64,000 nt of DNA from Nitrobacter sp963807355 (GTDB lineage: Bacteria; Pseudomonadota; Alphaproteobacteria; Rhizobiales; Xanthobacteraceae). Positions 41,491-50,262 of this stretch are shown here, piece by piece. A program made the position numbers and the translations under genes. Position 1 is the stretch's first letter, and each line of letters opens with the position of its first letter. The stretch covers positions 1-64,000 of the forward strand of contig CAWEBX010000033.1 in NCBI GenBank assembly GCA_963807355.1. Reading direction: 5' to 3'. The notes below the pieces were generated by a model. It ran no database searches, was not told the origin of the DNA, and worked only from the letters and a program-made list of their open reading frames with translations.

Positions 41491-42228
41491 ATGACATCCG
41501 CAGATTCCGCCGAACGCCGCAACCTTCGCATGGCCGTCCTCGTCGCCGGCCTCACCGCCGCGCTGGGCGCCTGCACTCATACGGGTCGGGTGGACACCAC
41601 CGCGAGCATTCCGGACGATTATCGCTTGCGGCATCCTATCGCGATCCAGGAAACCGACCAAACCGTCAATATCTTCGTCGGCAACACACGAGGCGGCCTG
41701 ACGGCTCCGCAGCGCGCAGATGTCATCGGGCTTGCGAGCGTCTGGCTCCGCGAGGGGACCGGCGCCATTATCGCTGAGGTACCAGTGGGCACCAGCAATG
41801 CCCGGGCGGCGGCAGATTCATTCAAGGAGGTGCGTTCGCTATTGAACGCAGCCGGGGTGCCGCCGCGCGGGATCATCGTCCGGCAATACCACCCCGCCGA
41901 TCCGCGCCTGTTCGCAACCATTCGCCTGACTTACCCGCGAATCGGCGCCGTGGCAGGCCCGTGCGGTGTCTGGCCTGACGATCTCGGCCCTTCGATCAAG
42001 AACAGGGGCTATCTCGACAACAAGCCTTACTGGAATTTGGGGTGCGCCACTCAGCGCAACCTTGCATCGATGATCGACAATCCATCGGACCTCGTCCAGC
42101 CGCGGCCCGAAACCCCGCCCTACACGGCTCGCCGCACGGAAGGTTTTGAAAAGTATCGCAAGGGCATGACCACCGCGACGGACTATCCCGAAGCCGAAAG
42201 AGCCAAACTCAGCGACACAGCCAAATGA
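41491..42228 (+). CDS. cpaD: Pilus assembly lipoprotein CpaD
   Basis: The 245-residue protein has a lipobox-like signal (VLVAGLTAALGACTHTG, Cys at about residue 28) and the CpaD segments YRLRHPIAIQETDQTVNIFV and NLGCATQRNLASMIDNPSDL. It is an outer-membrane-associated Tad component that helps the secretin. A stop/start overlap (ATGA at 42225) leads into the original cpaE start. Confidence 0.88.
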   Translation: MTSADSAERRNLRMAVLVAGLTAALGACTHTGRVDTTASIPDDYRLRHPIAIQETDQTVNIFVGNTRGGLTAPQRADVIGLASVWLREGTGAIIAEVPVGTSNARAAADSFKEVRSLLNAAGVPPRGIIVRQYHPADPRLFATIRLTYPRIGAVAGPCGVWPDDLGPSIKNRGYLDNKPYWNLGCATQRNLASMIDNPSDLVQPRPETPPYTARRTEGFEKYRKGMTTATDYPEAERAKLSDTAK

Positions 42229-42315
42229 TCAGTTACGCTCGCCAGGACGCAGAACTCGACCGCATCCCCTCCGCCGGGCGCGGAGGATCATATTGCACCG
42301 GCGCCGCGTGTATCG

Positions 42316-43491
42316 GTGCAGGTCTTTTGCGAGACGATGGAAACAGCCACGGCCGTTCAAGCCGCCGGCGAGGATCGCCGGCTGGCCAAGGCTCACCTCA
42401 AGATCCAGATGGGCGGCATGGCCGCTGCGGTGGAAGCCTATCGGTCGGCGCCGACACCGAACGTCATCATTCTCGAGACCGAAGAGCGCGGCGACATTCT
42501 GGCAGCACTCGACCACCTTGCGACCGTGTGCGACGCAGGCACGCGCGTTATCGTGATCGGCCGCGTCAACGACGTGACGCTGTATCGCGAGTTGGTCAAG
42601 CGCGGCGTCAGCGATTATGTTATCGCGCCCGCCGCTCCCATCGACATCGTACGCTCCGTTTGCGGCTTGTTTTCAGCCCCGGAAGCGAAAGCGGTCGGCC
42701 GGGTCATCGCAATTGCCGGCGCCAAGGGCGGCGTCGGCGCCTCGGCGATCGCCCATAATGTCGCCTGGGCTATTGCACGCGATCTGGCGCTCGATTCCGT
42801 TGTTGCTGACCTCGACCTCGCTTTCGGTACCGCTGGGCTGGACTTTAATCAGGATCCATCTCAAGGAATCGCCGATGCCGTCTTTTCGCCGGACCGTATC
42901 GACACCGCTTTCGTCGATCGCCTGTTGTCGAAATGCACCGATCATCTGAGTCTGCTCGCCGCGCCGGCGACGCTGGACCGCGTCTATGACTTCGGGACGG
43001 AAGCATTCGATTCGACCCTTGATACGCTGCGGGCGACGATGCCCTGCATCGTGCTCGATATTCCGCATCAATGGTCGGGCTGGACCAAGCGAGCCCTGAT
43101 CGGAGCAGACGATATCCTCATCGTCGCGACACCCGATCTCGCCAGCCTTCGCAACACAAAAAACCTGTTCGACCTGCTGAAGGCCGCGCGGCCGAACGAT
43201 CGACCTCCGCTGTATTGCCTCAACCAGGTCGGGGTTCCAAAGCGGCCGGAAATCAACGCCAGTGAATTCGCCAAGGCCATTGAAAGCCAGCCGATCGTCA
43301 GCATCCCGTTCGACCCACAGATGTTCGGGTCGGCCGCGAACAACGGCCAGATGATCGCGGAAATCGCACCGAGCCATCGCACTACCGAAATGTTCCTGCA
43401 GATCGCCCAACGCCTGACCGGCCGCGGCGAAGCGAAAAAGCCGAGAAAATCGTTCCTGCCGCCATTCATCGAGAAGTTGCGGGCAAAATAA
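42316..43491 (+). CDS. cpaE: Pilus assembly ATPase CpaE/TadZ (5' end frameshifted)
   Basis: This is a MinD/ParA-like protein with an N-terminal receiver-like domain (about residues 15-120: VIILETEERGDILAALDHLA) and an ATPase with deviant Walker A GAKGGVGASAIAHN. It directs Tad machinery to the cell pole in related bacteria. The cpaD-coupled ATG at 42225 reads MISYARQDAELDR, but family sequence before VQVFCETMETATAV (PPPGAEDHIAPAPRVSVQVF, from about 42268) is in the neighbouring frame. A one-base shift at about 42250-42268 therefore separates the native start from the body. As it stands, translation would have to begin at GTG 42316 or ATG 42337. Confidence 0.85.
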   Translation: MQVFCETMETATAVQAAGEDRRLAKAHLKIQMGGMAAAVEAYRSAPTPNVIILETEERGDILAALDHLATVCDAGTRVIVIGRVNDVTLYRELVKRGVSDYVIAPAAPIDIVRSVCGLFSAPEAKAVGRVIAIAGAKGGVGASAIAHNVAWAIARDLALDSVVADLDLAFGTAGLDFNQDPSQGIADAVFSPDRIDTAFVDRLLSKCTDHLSLLAAPATLDRVYDFGTEAFDSTLDTLRATMPCIVLDIPHQWSGWTKRALIGADDILIVATPDLASLRNTKNLFDLLKAARPNDRPPLYCLNQVGVPKRPEINASEFAKAIESQPIVSIPFDPQMFGSAANNGQMIAEIAPSHRTTEMFLQIAQRLTGRGEAKKPRKSFLPPFIEKLRAK

Positions 43492-43512
43492 GTCATTGCG
43501 TGGAGTACCGTC

Positions 43513-44979
43513 GTGTTTGGCAAGCGTAGCGGACCAGAGGATAACGCCCGGAAGCTGGCGGGCCTGACGGAGATCACACCGCCCGCCCCGCTTGCGCAAA
43601 CGTTCACGGAAATCGCTCCGCCCAAAGTCTCCTCACCGCAGCTCGCGCCAACACGCCCGGCGACCCAAACGCCGACCATCGATACCCGCCGGTCAGACAC
43701 CTATTACCAGGTCAAGGCCACCATTTTCGGCGCGCTGATCGAGGCCATCGATCTCGCTCAGCTCGCCAAGCTCGACGGCGAATCCGCGCGCGAGGAAATT
43801 CGCGACATCGTCAACGAGATCATCGCGATCAAGAATATCGTGTTGTCTATTGCCGAGCAGGAAGAACTGCTTGACGACATCTGCAACGACGTTCTCGGTT
43901 ATGGCCCGCTCGAGCCGCTCCTGTCCCGCGACGATATCGCAGACATCATGGTCAATGGCGCCGGCACGGTCTTCATCGAAGTCGCAGGAAAAATCCAACG
44001 AACCGGAATCCGGTTTCGCGACAACCAACAACTATTGAACATCTGTCAGCGCATCGTCAGCCAGGTTGGCCGGCGGGTCGACGAATCCTCGCCGATATGC
44101 GATGCGCGTCTTGCCGACGGATCCCGCGTCAACGCCATCGTCCCGCCACTCGCGATTGACGGACCCGCGCTGACGATCCGCAAGTTCAAGAAGGACAAGC
44201 TGACCCTCGACCATTTGGTGAAGTTCGGCGCCATCACCCAGGAAGGCAGCACGATCCTTCAAATCATCGGTCGGTGCCGTGCCAATGTGCTGATCTCGGG
44301 CGGCACCGGCTCCGGCAAGACCACGCTGCTAAACTGCCTCACCAACTATATCGACCACGACGAACGCATCATCACCTGCGAGGACGCGGCCGAGCTTCAG
44401 TTGCAGCAACCGCACGTCGTTCGGCTCGAAACCCGTCCGCCGAACATCGAGGGCGAGGGTCAGGTCATGATGCGCGACCTGGTCCGCAACTGCCTGCGCA
44501 TGCGCCCCGAACGCATCATCGTCGGCGAGGTTCGCGGACCGGAAGCGTTTGACCTGCTACAGGCAATGAACACAGGCCATGACGGCTCGATGGGCACGCT
44601 GCACGCGAACAATCCGCGCGAAGCGCTATCTCGCTGCGAGTCGATGATCACAATGGGCGGCTTTGCGCTGCCTTCGCGTACAATCCGCGAGATGATCTGC
44701 GCCTCGATCGATATCATCATCCAGGCCGCACGGCTGCGCGACGGCTCGCGGCGCATCACTCACATTACCGAGTTGATGGGGATGGAGGGCGAAACCATCA
44801 TCACCCAGGATATCTTCGTCTACGACCTGCTTGGCGAGGATACCAACGGCAACGTGATCGGCCGGCACCGTTCGACGGGAATCGGCCGGCCGCGATTTTG
44901 GGAACGCGCGCGGTACTATAACGAGGAGAAGCGGCTCGCAGCCGCGCTCGATGCGTCGGAAGTCAAGGTCGAGATCTGA
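43513..44979 (+). CDS. cpaF: Flp pilus secretion ATPase CpaF/TadA
   Basis: The 488-residue GSPII_E-type hexameric ATPase has Walker A SGGTGSGKTTLLN, an Asp box (ITCEDAAELQLQQPHVVRLE), RMRPERIIVGEVRGPEAFD (Walker B region) and the His box MNTGHDGSMGTLHANN. It powers Flp pilus assembly. The start is a GTG (MFGKRSGPEDNARKLAGLTE), 21 bases after the cpaE stop. The N-terminal 60 residues are a Pro-rich linker. Confidence 0.95.
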   Translation: MFGKRSGPEDNARKLAGLTEITPPAPLAQTFTEIAPPKVSSPQLAPTRPATQTPTIDTRRSDTYYQVKATIFGALIEAIDLAQLAKLDGESAREEIRDIVNEIIAIKNIVLSIAEQEELLDDICNDVLGYGPLEPLLSRDDIADIMVNGAGTVFIEVAGKIQRTGIRFRDNQQLLNICQRIVSQVGRRVDESSPICDARLADGSRVNAIVPPLAIDGPALTIRKFKKDKLTLDHLVKFGAITQEGSTILQIIGRCRANVLISGGTGSGKTTLLNCLTNYIDHDERIITCEDAAELQLQQPHVVRLETRPPNIEGEGQVMMRDLVRNCLRMRPERIIVGEVRGPEAFDLLQAMNTGHDGSMGTLHANNPREALSRCESMITMGGFALPSRTIREMICASIDIIIQAARLRDGSRRITHITELMGMEGETIITQDIFVYDLLGEDTNGNVIGRHRSTGIGRPRFWERARYYNEEKRLAAALDASEVKVEI

Positions 44980-44991
44980 GGACGCGCGCTC

Positions 44992-45966
44992 ATGAGCTTG
45001 CAAATACTGGCCTTGGCATTCATGGCTGCAACCGCAGTGGGCGGCGTCGCATGGGTTTTCGTGTATCCGACGCTGTCGGGCGAGGTGAAGGCGGAGAAGC
45101 GCCGAGCCGCGTTCGCGCGAACCAATCCGGATATCCGACAAGTCGATAGAACCCAGCGCTCGCGCCGCGAGCAGATCGAGGGATCGCTACGGGAAATCGA
45201 GCAACGCCAGAAACGCGACAGAAAAGTCACCCTCAACCATCGCATCACACAGGCGGGCCTGTCATGGTCGAAGGAGAAGTTTCTGATCGTTTCCGGCATT
45301 CTCGCCCTGATCTGTTTCGCCGTTCCAATGATTTGGGGAGCCGGACCGATCGCGGCGGTCGGCCTGGCATTCGCGGCGGGCTTCGGTGTGCCGCGCTGGC
45401 TCCTCGGATTTCTCAAGAAACGTCGGGAGACTGAGTTCCTGCGGGCTCTTCCCGATGCGGTGGACGTGATCGTCCGCGGCATCAAGGCCGGCTTGCCGCT
45501 GTTCGAATCGCTCAAAGTCGTCGCGACCGATTCGCCGGAGCCGTTAAAAAGCGAGTTCCGGGCCATTATCGAAACACAGGCGATCGGCATGCCACTCGGC
45601 GAGGCCTGTTCGCGATTGTTCGAACGCATGCCGGTTCCGGAAGCGAACTTTTTCGGGATCGTGATCTCGATCCAGCAGAAATCGGGCGGCAATCTGTCGG
45701 AAGCACTCGGCAACCTGTCCAAGGTGCTGCGCGACCGCAAGAAGATGGCCGAGAAAATCCAGGCCATGTCGATGGAGGCCAAGGCGTCCGCCGCGATCAT
45801 CGGCTCGCTGCCCCCGATCGTCATGCTGCTGGTCTATCTATCCACGCCTGACTACATCGCGATGCTGTGGACCCATCCCACCGGGCGGCTGATGCTGGCC
45901 GGCTCCGTGCTGTGGATGTCGGCCGGCATCTACGTGATGAAGAAAATGATCAATTTCGATTTCTGA
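44992..45966 (+). CDS. tadB: Inner-membrane pilus platform protein TadB
   Basis: The 324-residue protein has membrane helices at both ends and the T2SSF domain (FLRALPDAVDVIVRGIKAGL, IVISIQQKSGGNLSEALGNL, LRDRKKMAEKIQAMSMEAKA). It forms the inner-membrane platform of the Tad system with TadC. It starts 12 bases after the cpaF stop. Confidence 0.93.
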   Translation: MSLQILALAFMAATAVGGVAWVFVYPTLSGEVKAEKRRAAFARTNPDIRQVDRTQRSRREQIEGSLREIEQRQKRDRKVTLNHRITQAGLSWSKEKFLIVSGILALICFAVPMIWGAGPIAAVGLAFAAGFGVPRWLLGFLKKRRETEFLRALPDAVDVIVRGIKAGLPLFESLKVVATDSPEPLKSEFRAIIETQAIGMPLGEACSRLFERMPVPEANFFGIVISIQQKSGGNLSEALGNLSKVLRDRKKMAEKIQAMSMEAKASAAIIGSLPPIVMLLVYLSTPDYIAMLWTHPTGRLMLAGSVLWMSAGIYVMKKMINFDF

Positions 45967-45975
45967 CGGTGCAAC

Positions 45976-46953
45976 ATGCTCGAGTTCCTGATCGAGAAAT
46001 TCCACGACCCGCGGTTCATGACGATGGTCCTCGCCGCCATCGCCGCCAGCGCGACCGTCTACACGCTGGTCACGCCTTTTCTTGCGACGGATGGCTTTAC
46101 CAAGCGGATGAAGGCCGTCGCCAGCGAGCGCGAGCGCATTCGGCAGCGGGAGCGCGAGCGGCTCGCGAAATCCGAAAAGGTCTCTCTTCGTCAAGCACCG
46201 AAGCAGTTCGTCTCAAAGATCGTGGACGATCTCAATCTTGGGAAGTGGGTGGCTCAGGAGGCCGCACGCGAAAAACTCGTCATGGCGGGATATCGCGGTC
46301 AGGCTCCTTACGTCACCTTTCTATTCTTCCGCATGGTCACCCCGATCGTGATGCTGATCGGAGCGATCACCTACGTTTTTCTGATATCGCACACGCAGCA
46401 ATCCACCCCTATCAAGATCGGCATCTGCATCGGCGCCGCGTTTTTGGGCTTGCAGGCGCCAATGTTGTTTCTGAAAAACGCCATTACCAAGCGCCAGCTC
46501 TCGATCAAGCGAGCTTTCCCGGACTCGCTCGATCTGCTGCTGATCTGCATTGAATCCGGCATGTCCATCGAAGTCGCGTTCCGCAAGGTCAGCACGGAGA
46601 TCGGCAACCAGTCGGTCGCGCTGGCGGAAGAATTTACTCTGACCACAGCAGAACTGTCGTACCTTCAGGATCGCAAGATCGCCTACGAAAATCTGGCGAA
46701 CCGCACCGGTGTCGAAGGAGTTAAATCGGTGTGTCTCGCACTCCAGCAGTCAGAACGATACGGCACCCCGCTCGCGCAAAGCCTTCGCGTAATGGCGCAG
46801 GAAAATCGTGATATGCGCATGAACGAGGCCGAGAAGAAGGCCGCCGCTCTGCCGCCCAAGCTGACGGTCCCGATGATCGTGTTCTTCCTGCCCGTTCTGT
46901 TCGTGGTCATTCTCGGACCGAGCGGAATCAAGATCGCAGCGCAAATGCACTGA
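45976..46953 (+). CDS. tadC: Inner-membrane pilus platform protein TadC
   Basis: The 325-residue protein has an N-terminal helix, two central helices, the T2SSF domain (FPDSLDLLLICIESGMSIEV, QSERYGTPLAQSLRVMAQEN) and a C-terminal helix (TVPMIVFFLPVLFVVILGPS). It pairs with TadB. It lies 9 bases after tadB and ends the plus-strand operon. Confidence 0.93.
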   Translation: MLEFLIEKFHDPRFMTMVLAAIAASATVYTLVTPFLATDGFTKRMKAVASERERIRQRERERLAKSEKVSLRQAPKQFVSKIVDDLNLGKWVAQEAAREKLVMAGYRGQAPYVTFLFFRMVTPIVMLIGAITYVFLISHTQQSTPIKIGICIGAAFLGLQAPMLFLKNAITKRQLSIKRAFPDSLDLLLICIESGMSIEVAFRKVSTEIGNQSVALAEEFTLTTAELSYLQDRKIAYENLANRTGVEGVKSVCLALQQSERYGTPLAQSLRVMAQENRDMRMNEAEKKAAALPPKLTVPMIVFFLPVLFVVILGPSGIKIAAQMH

Positions 46954-46972
46954 GGCTTTGCAAAACGGCGGT

Positions 46973-47821
46973 TCAAGAGACCGGCCCGTCCGACCGTAGA
47001 TAGCTTTCCGCCCGTGATCTGCGGGAGTCTTGCCTGACAGCATCAGCCGCACTGACCCGCGCGTTGGCGCCGCGCCCGAGCATCTGCTTCAGATAGGCCA
47101 CGTTCGCCGCTGCTTCATCGACGGGCAGATCGGCCTTCACGATACCCTCGGCTTCGTCGAACCGGCCCTGCAATCCGACGACCAGCGCCAGGTTCTGCCG
47201 GATCCGGCCATCGACCGGAGCGCCGGCGTAAGCACGACGCAAGGTCTCCTCTGCTTTCGGCAGCTCCTTGGTCAGGACATAGGACATTCCGAGATTGGAC
47301 AGCACCGAGGGCTCGTCGGGCACGATTCTGAGCGCGCTCGCGTAATAGCGGCGCGCATCCTCGTGACGACCGAGCTTGTCGAGCGTAGTCCCCTGGACGG
47401 AAAGAATCCGCCAGTCCGGATTCGCCGGCGTGTGCGCCCGGCCGAGAACATCGAAGGCTTGCTGCGACTGCCCGTTGTCAGCCAATGCCCGACCCCAGCT
47501 GGCAAGCACCAACTTGTTTCCAGGATTGAGAATCGCGGCGCGTTCCAACACCGCGGCCGCCTGAGCGCGCTGCCCGATGGCGCGCAATGCCGCTCCATAT
47601 TTCAGGGCCGCGTCGACATCCTTGGGGTTGGCGCGAAACTTCTCGCCATAGAGTTCGGCCGCTTGATGAGGATCGGTTTCGGAATTTGTCGCGGATTTCG
47701 TGCCTAGCGAGCCGGTGACATCACGCATGCCCGCGGTCTGACAGCCGGCAAGACCGGACGCCAGCATTGCCGTTACGGTGGCGGATGCGAGAAGCCTAGC
47801 AAGACACGACTGCTGACGCAT
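46973..47821 (-). CDS. tadD: TPR lipoprotein TadD-like
   Basis: The 282-residue protein begins MRQQSCLARLLASATVTAML and has a lipobox (LASGLAGC, Cys near residue 26). It is followed by several tetratricopeptide repeats (AAELYGEKFRANPKDVDAAL, AVLERAAILNPGNKLVLASW and more). TadD is the outer-membrane pilotin-like lipoprotein of the Tad system. It is convergent with tadC with only 19 bases between stops. Confidence 0.88.
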   Translation of the reverse strand: MRQQSCLARLLASATVTAMLASGLAGCQTAGMRDVTGSLGTKSATNSETDPHQAAELYGEKFRANPKDVDAALKYGAALRAIGQRAQAAAVLERAAILNPGNKLVLASWGRALADNGQSQQAFDVLGRAHTPANPDWRILSVQGTTLDKLGRHEDARRYYASALRIVPDEPSVLSNLGMSYVLTKELPKAEETLRRAYAGAPVDGRIRQNLALVVGLQGRFDEAEGIVKADLPVDEAAANVAYLKQMLGRGANARVSAADAVRQDSRRSRAESYLRSDGPVS

Positions 47822-47970
47822 GGCACTTTCACTCGCAATTGCGGCTGATCGAAAGTTGGGCCACTTCAGCAATAGACTGTTAACCCTAACGTCTGGTTAA
47901 CTACTCCGACTGGCACCAGCGTCGCTTCCGGTTTAACTCTCCCTCTTCTAACGGAATGAGATCACCCACC

Positions 47971-49353
47971 ATGCATCCCGCGTTTGCGACCTCGTCAGCC
48001 GAGGCGGCTATTCCGATCATTTTTGTGTCGAAGGCAGCTTGGCAAGCGGCTGACGCAACGCCCGACGGTCCTGCTCGCCGTTTTGCCGAGGCGAGCGGCT
48101 TTCTGGCCAAGTCGGGACAGTACCTCGCGCTACCCGCGGCGAACGGCGACATCTCACACATTCTCTTCGGTCTTGGCGAGGAATCAGACCAAACGCTCGA
48201 TCCCTTTCTCGCGGGCAAGCTACCGGGTCTGTTGCCGCCCGGCACCTACCGCTTTGCCAATGCGCCGCGCGATATCCATCTCGCAACACTGGCCTTCGCG
48301 CTCGGCAGCTATCGCTTCGACCGCTATCGCAAGGCCGACGCACCCAAAGCGCGTCTGGTGCCGCCCGATGGCGTCGACATCGCGGCCATCTCGCGGATGG
48401 GGGAAGCGGCATCACTTGCCCGCGACCTGATCAATACGCCCGCCAACGACATGGGACCCGAAGAACTTGCGGCAGCGGCTCATCATCTCGCCCAGCGTTT
48501 CGGCGGGGAATTCAGTTGCATCGTCGGCGACGATCTAAGGCAGCGGAATTTTCCGCTGATCCATGCGGTCGGCATGGCCTCGCCGCGCGCGCCGCGCCTG
48601 ATCGATATTGCCTGGGGCGATCCCATGCACCCGAAGGTCACGCTGGTCGGCAAGGGCGTCTGCTTCGATACCGGTGGCGTCGATCTCAAACCCGCCAGCG
48701 GCATGCAGATCATGAAGAAGGACATGGGCGGCGCCGCCAATGTGCTCGCTTTGGCGCTGATGGTTATGGATGCGAAGCTGAAAGTCAGGTTGCGCGTGCT
48801 GATCCCGGCCGTTGAGAACGCCGTGGCCGGGAACGCATTCCGGCCGCTCGACATCTTTCCGTCGCGTAAGGGACCGACGGTGGAAATCGGCAACACCGAT
48901 GCCGAAGGCCGACTGGTCCTTGCCGACGCGCTGGCGCTGGCCGACGAAGAGGCACCTGAGCTGCTGATCGATCTCGGAACGCTCACCGGCGCGGCCCGCG
49001 TGGCGCTGGGGCCGGACGTGCCGCCGTTCTATACAAACGACGACGCATTGGCGCTCGACATCGCGCGCTGCGCGCAGACCGAGAACGATCCGCTGTGGCG
49101 GATGCCGCTGTGGCCGGCCTACGGTGCTTGGCTCGATTCCAAGGTCGCCGACATCAATAATGCGCCGTCGGGCGGCTTTGCCGGATCGATCGTATGCGCG
49201 CTGTTCCTGCAACGCTTTGTCGAGGCGGCGACGAGCTGGCTTCACGTCGACATCTACGGCTGGACGCCGTCGGCCAAACCGGCGCGTCCGGAAGGCGGCG
49301 AATGCCAGGCCGCGCGCGCGATCTACAGACTGCTGAGCGAACGCTATGGATGA
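47971..49353 (+). CDS. Leucyl aminopeptidase (M17) family protein
   Basis: The 460-residue protein starts MHPAFATSSAEAAIPIIFVS. The M17 metal-site motifs are present: GKGVCFDTGGVDLKP, KKDMGGAA and NTDAEGRLVLADAL. A hexameric cytoplasmic enzyme that removes N-terminal residues is expected. An ATG at 47956 would add five residues. The stop overlaps the next gene, which encodes an NlpC/P60 peptidase, so the pair may act together in peptide or murein-peptide recycling (inference). Confidence 0.9.
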   Translation: MHPAFATSSAEAAIPIIFVSKAAWQAADATPDGPARRFAEASGFLAKSGQYLALPAANGDISHILFGLGEESDQTLDPFLAGKLPGLLPPGTYRFANAPRDIHLATLAFALGSYRFDRYRKADAPKARLVPPDGVDIAAISRMGEAASLARDLINTPANDMGPEELAAAAHHLAQRFGGEFSCIVGDDLRQRNFPLIHAVGMASPRAPRLIDIAWGDPMHPKVTLVGKGVCFDTGGVDLKPASGMQIMKKDMGGAANVLALALMVMDAKLKVRLRVLIPAVENAVAGNAFRPLDIFPSRKGPTVEIGNTDAEGRLVLADALALADEEAPELLIDLGTLTGAARVALGPDVPPFYTNDDALALDIARCAQTENDPLWRMPLWPAYGAWLDSKVADINNAPSGGFAGSIVCALFLQRFVEAATSWLHVDIYGWTPSAKPARPEGGECQAARAIYRLLSERYG

Positions 49354-50191
49354 TCCGCGTCTCACACCGGCCCGGCCGGAGGTCGCCGCCCGCTATCTCG
49401 AGGGCAAGATCAATGCGGCGCGCTTCACCGACGGCGAGGAACACGAAGTCGTCGAAGCGGTGGCGCCTCTGCAACGCGAGCCTGCGCCGGATGCAATGCT
49501 CGAGACCCAGGCGCTGCGCGGTGAACGCGTCACGATCTACGACCACAGTGCCGAAGGCTGGGCCTGGGGCCAGTTGAACGGCGACGGCTATGTCGGCTGG
49601 CTCCCGGACCGCGCGCTTGCAAGGCCCGGCGCAGCACCAACGCACAAGGTCGTTGCCTTGCGGACGTTTGCGTTTCCCGGACCGTCGATCAAACTGCCGC
49701 CGGTTGAGACGCTATCGATCGGCGCCAGACTAACCGTCCAGCGTCATGACGGCGATTTTGCCGTTGCCAATGGTCATCTCTACATACCCGCCATCCATAT
49801 CGCGCCGCTCGATCATATTGTGGCGGATTTCGTCGCGGTCGCCGAAATGTTCGTCGGAACGCCGTATCTGTGGGGTGGCAAGACCAGCCTCGGCATCGAC
49901 TGCTCTGGCCTCGTGCAGGTCGCGCTCAACGCATCCGGCATCGCATGTCCGCGCGACAGCGATATGCAGGAGCAAGCCATGGGTCGCACGTTGTCTTCGG
50001 CGGAATCGCAAGAGCTGCGGCGCGGTGATCTGATGTTCTGGAAAGGACACGTCGCCATCATCCGCGACGCAACCACGCTCGTCCACGCCAACGCCTATCA
50101 CATGGCAACGGCGATCGAGACAATCGACGTGGCGCTCGCCCGCATCCAGGCGGGAGGCAGCACCGTCACCTGCATCAAGCGGCTTGATTGA
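49346..50191 (+). CDS. NlpC/P60 family peptidase with SH3-like region
   Basis: The 281-residue protein has two SH3-like segments (about 50-90 and 95-155: DGYVGWLPDRAL) and a C-terminal NlpC/P60 domain. Cys is in GIDCSGLVQVALNASGIACP, His in FWKGHVAIIRDAT and the third residue in TLVHANAYHM. Family members cut gamma-D-Glu to diamino-acid bonds in murein peptides. No signal peptide is visible, which suggests a cytoplasmic recycling role. It starts 8 bases inside the aminopeptidase gene. Confidence 0.9.
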   Translation: MDDPRLTPARPEVAARYLEGKINAARFTDGEEHEVVEAVAPLQREPAPDAMLETQALRGERVTIYDHSAEGWAWGQLNGDGYVGWLPDRALARPGAAPTHKVVALRTFAFPGPSIKLPPVETLSIGARLTVQRHDGDFAVANGHLYIPAIHIAPLDHIVADFVAVAEMFVGTPYLWGGKTSLGIDCSGLVQVALNASGIACPRDSDMQEQAMGRTLSSAESQELRRGDLMFWKGHVAIIRDATTLVHANAYHMATAIETIDVALARIQAGGSTVTCIKRLD

Positions 50192-50192
50192 C

Positions 50193-50262
50193 TATAGCGT
50201 TTTTGAGCGAAGTGGATCCAAAGCCGCGCTTCTGATTCCATCAGAAGCGGAAAGGCTCTAGT
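50193..50262 (-). repeat. Dispersed intergenic repeat, copy 3 (inverted)
   Basis: It reads CTATAGCGTTTTTGAGCGAAG, then TGGATCC, and ends GGAAAGGCTCTAG, with an internal hairpin GCTTCTGAT-TCC-ATCAGAAGC. It is the reverse complement of the repeat type at 10430 and 36283. It lies between the convergent NlpC/P60 and yejF genes. Confidence 0.65.

Noticed and set aside
47873..47955. CtrA-type TTAA-N7-TTAA operator before the aminopeptidase gene
   Set aside because: Two GTTAAC copies occur, but their spacing (13 bases between TTAA cores) does not fit the N7 consensus.
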